Positions 12,824 to 18,169 of a stretch of DNA of 18,169 nucleotides are shown here, piece after piece (the stretch's first letter is position 1; each line of letters starts with the position of its first letter). The notes below the pieces were generated by a model. It searched no databases. It was not told the DNA's origin and saw only the letters and a program-made list of their open reading frames with translations. Made by a program: the position numbers and the translations under genes. Source of the stretch: UBA668 sp031366885 (GTDB taxonomy: Bacteria; Actinomycetota; Acidimicrobiia; Acidimicrobiales; Ilumatobacteraceae). The DNA lies in NCBI GenBank assembly GCA_031366885.1, contig JANLPB010000114.1, positions 1-18,169 on the forward strand. The letters are read 5' to 3'.

Positions 12824-13724
12824 TCTGCCCGCCATCGGGGTCGACTTGGGCGGCACCAAGATCGAAGCCGTCGTACTCGATGACGAAGGCGTCAGCCTGT
12901 GGCGCGAGCGCGTGGCAACGCCCGCCGGCGACTACGCCGGCATCCTCGCCGCCGTCGCCGCACTCGTCGCCCGCGCCGAAGCCGAATTGAGCCTGGGGGG
13001 CTGCAGTGTGGGCGTTGGCACGCCAGGTTCACTGACCCGCAGCGGCCACATCAAGAACGCCAACTCCACCTGCCTGAACGGCGAACCATTGGAACGCGAC
13101 CTCACCGCCACATTGGGGCGGCCGGTGCGTGTGGCCAACGACGCCGACTGCCTTGCCCTCTCCGAAGCGACCGACGGCGCGGCGGCAGGCGCCGCGGTCG
13201 CGTTCACGGTGATACTCGGCACGGGTGTTGGCGGTGGCATCGTCGCCAACGGTCGCCTGCTGACCGGCCCGAACCGACTCACCGGCGAATGGGGCCACAA
13301 CCCGCTGCCGTGGCCCGAACCGACGGAACGTCTGGGGCCGGCCTGCTACTGCGGGCAGAGCGGCTGCATCGAGACGTGGCTGAGCGGGCCGGGGATGGCC
13401 CGTGATCACGCCGATGGCACGCTCGACGCCCGCGCGATCGGGCAGCGCGCCGGGCGTGGCGACGAGGCCTGCGAAGCGACGCTGCAGCGTTACGAATCGC
13501 GCCTGGCGCGCAGTCTCGCTCATGTGATCAATGTCGTCGACCCCGACGTGGTCGTGCTGGCGGGCGGCGTCTCACAGATGGACCGTCTCTTGGACAACGT
13601 GCCTCGCCTGTGGAGCTCGTATGTGTTCAGTGGCGGACTGAAAGATGACGTGCACACTCGCCTGGTGCGGAGCCAACACGGCGATTCGTCAGGCGTGCGC
13701 GGCGCAGCGTGGTTGTGGCGCTGA
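12786..13724 (+). CDS. ROK-family sugar kinase (fructokinase/NagK type)
   Basis: The ROK features are clear: phosphate-binding IGVDLGGTKIEA near the N-terminus, the catalytic Asp in VANDADCLALSE, the GTGVGGGI phosphate loop, GEWGHNPLPWPE and the zinc-binding CYCGQSGCIETW (CxCGxxGCxE). GEWGHNPLPW together with CYCGxxGCIET is closest to fructokinase Mak-type proteins; ROK kinases phosphorylate sugars such as fructose, glucose or N-acetyl sugars. The start is ambiguous: no ATG lies near the expected N-terminus. In-frame GTG codons occur at 12738 and 12786 and a CTG at 12825. I prefer 12786, overlapping the upstream gene by 38 nt, giving 312 residues. The substrate needs testing. Confidence 0.85.
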   Translation: MSSKRSIPRARPDLPAIGVDLGGTKIEAVVLDDEGVSLWRERVATPAGDYAGILAAVAALVARAEAELSLGGCSVGVGTPGSLTRSGHIKNANSTCLNGEPLERDLTATLGRPVRVANDADCLALSEATDGAAAGAAVAFTVILGTGVGGGIVANGRLLTGPNRLTGEWGHNPLPWPEPTERLGPACYCGQSGCIETWLSGPGMARDHADGTLDARAIGQRAGRGDEACEATLQRYESRLARSLAHVINVVDPDVVVLAGGVSQMDRLLDNVPRLWSSYVFSGGLKDDVHTRLVRSQHGDSSGVRGAAWLWR

Positions 13725-13730
13725 GCGCCA
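13716..13730. terminator. Candidate bidirectional terminator between ROK kinase and DUF4242 gene
   Basis: TGGCGCT-G-AGCGCCA is a perfect 15-bp palindrome around the stop codon of the kinase gene, in the 9-nt convergent gap. It can form a 5-bp stem with a CTGAG loop. No T-tract follows. Confidence 0.35.
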
Positions 13731-13733
13731 GCT

Positions 13734-13997
13734 TCACGTCCGGCTTGCGTGCGTGATGGCCCCGAGAGTGCGACCCGTCGGCAAATCACATTCTTCGTTC
13801 GCGGACCGCACCGCGTCAGCATTTGGTCCGACGAAGAGCGACAGACAGGTCTCGTCGTCGGGGATGTAGATGCTCTCGACGTGACTGACACCGAGCTCAG
13901 CCAATTTGGGTGCAGCCTCTTCAAGACGCCCGATGAGTGCATCCACCTCGGTGGCCGACCAGCCGACCAAGAACCGTTCTACGACAAAGACGTCCAT
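13734..13997 (-). CDS. DUF4242 family protein
   Basis: The 87-residue protein matches the DUF4242 (PF14026) pattern: an N-terminal strand MDVFVVERFL, a helix with EVDALIGRLEEAAPKLAELGV, strands SHVESIYIPDDETCLSLFVGP and the final helix NADAVRSANEECDLP. One Streptomyces member binds nickel; the role of the family is otherwise unsettled. It is encoded on the opposite strand to the ROK gene, 9 nt from its end, and upstream of the LuxR regulator's stop on the same strand. No clear Shine-Dalgarno. Confidence 0.8.
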   Translation of the reverse strand: MDVFVVERFLVGWSATEVDALIGRLEEAAPKLAELGVSHVESIYIPDDETCLSLFVGPNADAVRSANEECDLPTGRTLGAITHASRT

Positions 13998-14067
13998 GGT
14001 GCATATGGTGCGCCGTTGTCGAGGCCCCTCGCATCAGCAAAACCCGCACGTGTGAGCAATCTGAGTG

Positions 14068-16785
14068 TCAGCGGCCCTGATAACGGGCGGCAAGCTCGGC
14101 CCTGCTGCGAACGTTGAGCTTGCGATAAATCCGGGTGAGATGCGACTCCACAGTGCGTCGGCTGACAAAGAGACTGGCGGCGACTTCGTGGGTCGTTTGC
14201 CCGGCGGCGACCAGCGCTGCAATCTGCTGTTCCGTGGCAGTCAGCTGGTCCGGGCCAGAACGTTCCCCCAATCGGGACAGCTCGGCCTGGACCCGCGGCA
14301 GGTAACCCGCAGCACCGCACTCTGTGAACAGGACGACAGCCTCGTCGAGTAACACCCGCGCGTGCGTTCGTAGGCGTCGTCGGCGAGCGATGCTGCCAGC
14401 CATCAACAGCGCCCGGGCTCGGTACACCGGCAGGTCGAGAGCCTGGTACGCGGCGATCGCAATGTCAGCCTGAATCGCCGCCTCGTCGAGCTGACCGCGC
14501 GCCGCCAGCAGGTGAGCGCTGGCAAAAACAGCCTCAGCGCGACCGCGAGGCCGCCCGGCTGCCTCGGCGAGTTCCTGCATCCGCGTCACCAGGGCTTCGG
14601 CCTCATCGACCTCCCCGGTCAGCAACAGCACTTCGGCCAGCTCCGAGCGGAGAGGCAGCGCGCCGAGATCAAGTGCCCCAGCCTTGTCCCACATCGTCAC
14701 CGCTTCACGCAGCGCGCCGAGCGCACCGCGCAGGTTGCCTGCCAACGCCTCCACCACCCCGACTCCGTACTTGGTTTGAGCCAGCAAAACCGGCGGCAGC
14801 GCATCGCCCACACTGCTGGCCCACGCCGCGTGCCTTCTGGCCACTTCCGACTCGCCACGGAGCGCAGCGATGACCGCAACGTCGCTGGAGCGAGCGCCAC
14901 CGTGATCGATCGCGTCAGCGAGGACGAGGGCACGCTCGGCGAGAGCCGCCGCTTCGTCGAGCCGTCCCTGCCGCAGGCGCAGGTCGGCGGCCTGGTTGAG
15001 CAGGTTGTGTTCGTGCGTCACGGTGGGCCGCGCTGACAGGCGCCTCCGGCCTTCCTGGTACAGCTGTTCAGCGCGTTCGTGATCATCTGTCCACACCGCA
15101 ATGGCGAACCAATCGAGCAGCACCGACATGCTCACGGCGGCTGCCGGCTCTGCCCGCGAGGGTTCGGTGGGGCGGCCTGCGAGAGTGTCGGCGATGACAC
15201 GCGCTGCGGCCGCCACTTGCGCGAGGTGGTGATCGCCCGCCGCGAGAGCCGCCGCTTCGGCTTCCGCGCACACGTGCGCAGTTCGACCGATGTCGATCGG
15301 TAGCAGCGCGGTCGCCACACGACCGATGGCATCTGCGCGAGCCACGCTGCCAACGGGATGAATGAGCGCGAGCTGCTCCAGCATCGGCAGGGCTGCAACC
15401 ATGCCGTGCACGGAGGCAGTCGCGAATGCCGCCAGCTGAAGCACTTGCGGCCAATCGGGCCCTTCCACATCGGCGCCATCGAGCAGCGGCGACAGCAGCG
15501 CCAGCGCCCGACGTGCCTCGCCGCTGTCGATGGCGACATCCGCGACGCGGATTGTCCGGCGACGCACCAGACCGGTGTCAGCCGGGTCCGTGAGGGTGAG
15601 TGCTCGTTCTGCGTGCACCAGCGCGTTGGCAAACAGACCGCGGTCGGTTGCTGCGTTGGCCGCAGCATCCAACAAGTCAGCCGCAACAGAGTCGACCCCC
15701 TCAGCGGCCTCCGACACGTGGAACGCTCGCACCTCATCAGTGACGTCCAGCTCGGAGCATCGGCGGTGTAACGCTCGTCGCTCTGCGGTGGTCAGCCGGT
15801 CGGCAAGCCCTGCGATGAGAAGCGGATGGCGAAACGCGATCATGTCACCGTTGATTCGGACCAGGTCAATCGCTTCGGCCGCGCCGATAGCGGTATCGAC
15901 AGCGTCGGTGTCGAACAGCTGCCGCAGCAAGCCAAGACGCGGTTGTGGCATCAGCGCCGCGGCGCCCAGCACCGCGAGGTGGACGGCGGCGACGCGGCGA
16001 AGTTCAACGTCGATAATTTCGCGCAACGACGCTGGCAGCAGCGCCTCACCGAACGGCGTGCCTGCATGCAGTAGACGGCCCGTCGAAATGAGATGCAGCG
16101 GATTGCCGCCGGTCGCCGTATGAAGTCGCACCAGTTCAACACGACCCAGCTGGACGTCGAACTTGTCGATCAGCAACTCGCGCACACCCGCAACGGACAG
16201 CGGACTGGGCTCGACCACAAACAGATCGTCGGCGTCTACGACTCGGGCCAGTTCGATCGGCAAGCGCACCGGGCGCGACGCCACAACGAACAACAAGGGC
16301 ACGTCCGCGAGGAGCCGCAACGCAAAACTCAGCGCACCTGCTGACGCTGCGTCGAGCCAATGAAGGTCGTCAACGGCTACCACCGCGGGCCCCGCATCGG
16401 TCAGGTGGCGAAGCACATCGGCGAGTGCGGCCGCAACGGTGAGCGGTTGGAGCGCGGTCGTATCTCCAGCGCCCATCACGGCGCGCAGCGCCTCCGTATG
16501 TGTCGGGTGGCGACTCTCGATGAGCGCAGGACTCAAGCCATGCAGGAGTGTGGCGAGCCCACCCCAACCGATACCGGATTCCGCCTCGGTGACCGACGTC
16601 CAGACGACGGCGACGCCGTTGGCTCGGGCCAACAATCGCACCTCCCCGAGCAACGCACTCTTGCCGATGCCGGCCTCGCCACGGATGGAAACAACAGTTC
16701 GCTGGCCCTGCAGTGCGCGATGAAACGCGCCCTCTAATGCCGCTCGTTCTTCACGACGTCCAACCAGTTCCACAGCGTCACCCAT
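14068..16785 (-). CDS. LuxR-family regulator with AAA/NACHT-like ATPase (LAL type)
   Basis: The 905-residue protein has an N-terminal ATPase (Walker A GEAGIGKS, residues 36-43; Walker B VVAVDDLHWLD, 135-145), a long alpha-helical TPR-like middle (about 380-840, many Ala/Leu-rich helix pairs) and a C-terminal LuxR helix-turn-helix (about 848-905, LTATEQQIAALVAAGQTTHEVAASL then SRRTVESHLTRIYRKLNVRSRAELA). This is the LAL (large ATP-binding LuxR) layout; relatives such as MalT sense a ligand with the middle domain and activate transcription when ATP is bound. The start at 16785 is 16 nt downstream of the 4-helix membrane protein gene, so it could belong to the ABC-transporter operon. The ligand and targets are not visible. 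Confidence 0.9.
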   Translation of the reverse strand: MGDAVELVGRREERAALEGAFHRALQGQRTVVSIRGEAGIGKSALLGEVRLLARANGVAVVWTSVTEAESGIGWGGLATLLHGLSPALIESRHPTHTEALRAVMGAGDTTALQPLTVAAALADVLRHLTDAGPAVVAVDDLHWLDAASAGALSFALRLLADVPLLFVVASRPVRLPIELARVVDADDLFVVEPSPLSVAGVRELLIDKFDVQLGRVELVRLHTATGGNPLHLISTGRLLHAGTPFGEALLPASLREIIDVELRRVAAVHLAVLGAAALMPQPRLGLLRQLFDTDAVDTAIGAAEAIDLVRINGDMIAFRHPLLIAGLADRLTTAERRALHRRCSELDVTDEVRAFHVSEAAEGVDSVAADLLDAAANAATDRGLFANALVHAERALTLTDPADTGLVRRRTIRVADVAIDSGEARRALALLSPLLDGADVEGPDWPQVLQLAAFATASVHGMVAALPMLEQLALIHPVGSVARADAIGRVATALLPIDIGRTAHVCAEAEAAALAAGDHHLAQVAAAARVIADTLAGRPTEPSRAEPAAAVSMSVLLDWFAIAVWTDDHERAEQLYQEGRRRLSARPTVTHEHNLLNQAADLRLRQGRLDEAAALAERALVLADAIDHGGARSSDVAVIAALRGESEVARRHAAWASSVGDALPPVLLAQTKYGVGVVEALAGNLRGALGALREAVTMWDKAGALDLGALPLRSELAEVLLLTGEVDEAEALVTRMQELAEAAGRPRGRAEAVFASAHLLAARGQLDEAAIQADIAIAAYQALDLPVYRARALLMAGSIARRRRLRTHARVLLDEAVVLFTECGAAGYLPRVQAELSRLGERSGPDQLTATEQQIAALVAAGQTTHEVAASLFVSRRTVESHLTRIYRKLNVRSRAELAARYQGR

Positions 16786-16801
16786 GGTAGGCGATGTGTC
16801 A

Positions 16802-17239
16802 CTAATTGCGTCGGCCCGCCCAGAGCGCGACCGCGGCCAGTGCAGGCACCATCACCAGTGACCCGACCAGCAGCACCTTGTCCGTGCCGTTGAACTCGTC
16901 GAGATGACTCGCGTGATAGGTGAGGTGAAAGAGCCCGAACGCGAGCCACGCTCCGGCGACTGGGCGCGTCGGAGATTGGCGCCACACGGTCCACAGCGTG
17001 ACGATGATGAGTGCGAGGAACAGTGCGCCAACATCACGCACGAGGTGTTCGTTGTACAGATCGGGCGGACGCGATATCCAACCACGCCCAAACGGAAAGT
17101 CGTCGTAGAACGACTTCGGGGCAAAGGCCGCCTGCAACCCTGCAGGCAGCATTGCGACCGCAATGAGACTGATCGCGATGCGGTCGACCGTCCATCGTGA
17201 CTGTCGTGTCGGCTCACTTGTTGACATCGGTTCGGCCAC
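16802..17239 (-). CDS. Four-helix integral membrane protein of unknown function
   Basis: The 145-residue protein has four probable transmembrane helices (about residues 21-38, 69-86, 93-110, 122-141), with the loop AFAPKSFYDDFPFGRGWISRP after helix 1 and the motif FHLTYHASHLDEF at the end of helix 3, which carries three His and two acidic residues. Similar small membrane proteins occur in actinobacteria but I cannot name a function. The GTG at 17239 is supported by GAGGAAG about 6 nt upstream and overlaps the end of the ABC permease gene by 26 nt; the ATG at 17227 is an alternative. Confidence 0.8.
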   Translation of the reverse strand: MAEPMSTSEPTRQSRWTVDRIAISLIAVAMLPAGLQAAFAPKSFYDDFPFGRGWISRPPDLYNEHLVRDVGALFLALIIVTLWTVWRQSPTRPVAGAWLAFGLFHLTYHASHLDEFNGTDKVLLVGSLVMVPALAAVALWAGRRN

Positions 17240-17934
17240 GGTGCTTCCTCTCGTGAAGTTCGAATCCCCGGCTGGCCCCGTCGCGCGAGGACCAGATGCA
17301 CACCACTATGCCAATGATTGCCGCGCTCGTCCATCGCGTCGCGATCGCGGCCCACCCGCCCGGAATGTCACCCAGCGGAAGGGGCCGCAGCCGTGGGGGA
17401 AACGTTGTCGACAGCATCAGCAGCGCCAGCAACGCCGGACCAACGCCAGTGCGATACCGAGCACGCCGAGCAATACGACAAACACGACGTGAGCAGGGAC
17501 GTGAATGACGTCGACGAACGTCAGGTCCATCTGCGTCGCGGCAAAGCTGGCTACGGCGGCGAACAGAACGACGGCAACGGCCGCGGGCACCACCGTTGCT
17601 GCCAGAAGCCCGCTCGTCCGCAGGGCGAGCGAAACGGGAAGCGTCTCGAAATGCTCGGTCGTATGTTCGCGTCGGTCGCGAAGAGCGGCCAGGTTGGTTG
17701 CGATCATGGTGAACATCGCGAGGAAGATGAACCCGGCTGACACCGTCCATGCGTCGTCGTTCCAGTTCGCCGAACGAGCCGAACCGGTGGTCCTCACGAA
17801 CATCAGAATTCCGAGCAGCGCAAAGCCACGCCGACGAGAAACAGCGGATGACGAATCAACCTGCGCCCCTCGACGTCGGCGACCGTCGCCACATGTCGCC
17901 ACCTCGGTGACACGCTGACGAGCGCCGAGTTCAC
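17214..17934 (-). CDS. ABC-2-type transporter permease with two apparent frameshifts
   Basis: Three consecutive frames make one permease. Frame 1: GTG at 17934 (VNSALVSVSPRWRHVATVADVEGRRLIRHPLFLVGVA). Frame 2 (about 17824-17445): FALLGILMFVRTTG, helices around FIFLAMFTMIATNLAALRDR and LLAATVVPAAVAVVLFAAVA. Frame 3: GPALLALLMLSTTFPPRL to WTSAAIIGIVVCIWSSRDG and the stop at 17214. Adding one base near 17822-17824 (a T-run on the minus strand) and one near 17436-17456 restores a single reading frame of 240 residues; the 721-nt span plus two bases is exactly divisible by 3. The start shares 4 nt (GTGA) with the end of the ATPase gene. Whether these are sequencing errors or a real pseudogene cannot be decided here. 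Confidence 0.7.
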
Positions 17935-18169
17935 GAGGCAACCTGCGCAATGTGCGGATCGCCCACCATCAAAAGGTAGGCGTCGTCGAGCGTGGGCGCC
18001 GTCAGGTGTGCACCCGTCGGAGCGTCTCCGATGTGCCGAAATGTTCCCTCTCCGGTGCGCCATGACAGAAGGGCGGTCGGGTTGCGGGCACTGTCAATCC
18101 ACACGTGCCCCATCGCCGTTTCCGTCAGGGTGCTCGGCGGCCCCTGAAACTTGACGACACCCCCGGCCA
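17931..18169 (-). CDS. ABC transporter ATPase, C-terminal part (runs off the window)
   Basis: The frame is open from the window edge at 18169 to the stop at 17931 and encodes about 78 residues. It starts with GGVVKFQGPPSTLTETAMGHVW, the D-loop-distal GxVxFxGxPxxL segment that follows the switch His in exporter ATPases, and ends APTLDDAYLLMVGDPHIAQVAS, as the C-terminal domains of ABC-2 ATPases do. Walker motifs lie outside the window. It is followed with a 4-nt overlap by the frameshifted permease, so it is the ATPase of that transporter. Confidence 0.8.
   Translation of the reverse strand, partial: AGGVVKFQGPPSTLTETAMGHVWIDSARNPTALLSWRTGEGTFRHIGDAPTGAHLTAPTLDDAYLLMVGDPHIAQVAS

Noticed and set aside
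13791..13835. A near palindrome (CTTCG...CGGACC / GGTCCGACGAAG) that looks like a fourth copy of the 49-bp hairpin
   Set aside because: It lies inside the DUF4242 coding sequence (DETCLSLFVGPNADAVRSANEE), lacks the conserved 13-nt centre and pairs poorly, so it is chance similarity.

Overview
The window is about 18 kb of high-GC, densely packed bacterial chromosome. Gene content (VapBC, MmcQ/YjbR, DUF1971, DUF4242, AhpD-like, an amidohydrolase-2 protein, paired ABC-2 exporters, a LAL-type LuxR regulator), many 1-4 nt stop/start overlaps, GTG starts and apparent leaderless promoters suggest an actinobacterium, possibly a deep lineage such as Acidimicrobiia. That placement is inference; there is no rRNA or marker gene here. 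I see no tRNA, rRNA, CRISPR array, insertion sequence or integrase.

Layout. 1-603 (+): the tail of one gene, then a nucleotidyltransferase-fold gene. 684-3092 (-): DUF1971 protein, a lipocalin-like CrtC/AttH-type protein broken by a one-base frameshift, MmcQ/YjbR protein, and AhpD-like protein. 3184-3534 (+): NifU C-terminal domain protein. 3647-4245 (-): a VapBC toxin-antitoxin pair with a palindromic promoter/operator. 4306-7247 (-): an operon of epoxide-hydrolase-like protein, alternative-oxidase-family di-iron protein, a peroxiredoxin and a VIT1/CCC1 metal transporter. 7341-10868 (-): four genes joined by 4-nt overlaps, coding for two ABC-2 transporters (ATPase-permease-ATPase-permease). 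11057-13724 (+): amidohydrolase, a small protein of unknown function and a ROK sugar kinase. 13734-13997 (-): DUF4242 protein. 14068-18169 (-): partial ABC ATPase, a permease with two frameshifts, a four-helix membrane protein and a large LuxR-family ATPase regulator.

The main discovery is the peroxiredoxin at 5072-5548. Its frame is uninterrupted except for one in-frame TGA that falls exactly where the peroxidatic cysteine should be (TPG-TGA-TVQGQ). This is best explained as selenocysteine, so a standard gene caller would truncate or miss it. It shares an operon with an alternative-oxidase-like protein and a VIT1/CCC1 transporter, which suggests an iron/oxidant-handling unit.

The second discovery is a family of three 49-bp hairpin elements (18-bp arm, 13-nt conserved centre, 18-bp arm) at 2551-2599, 7279-7327 and 10918-10966. 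Each sits 30-52 nt upstream of a minus-strand start codon, and paired changes in the arms preserve the stem. Three probable single-base indels (near 1904, 17440 and 17823) may be sequencing errors or real decay.
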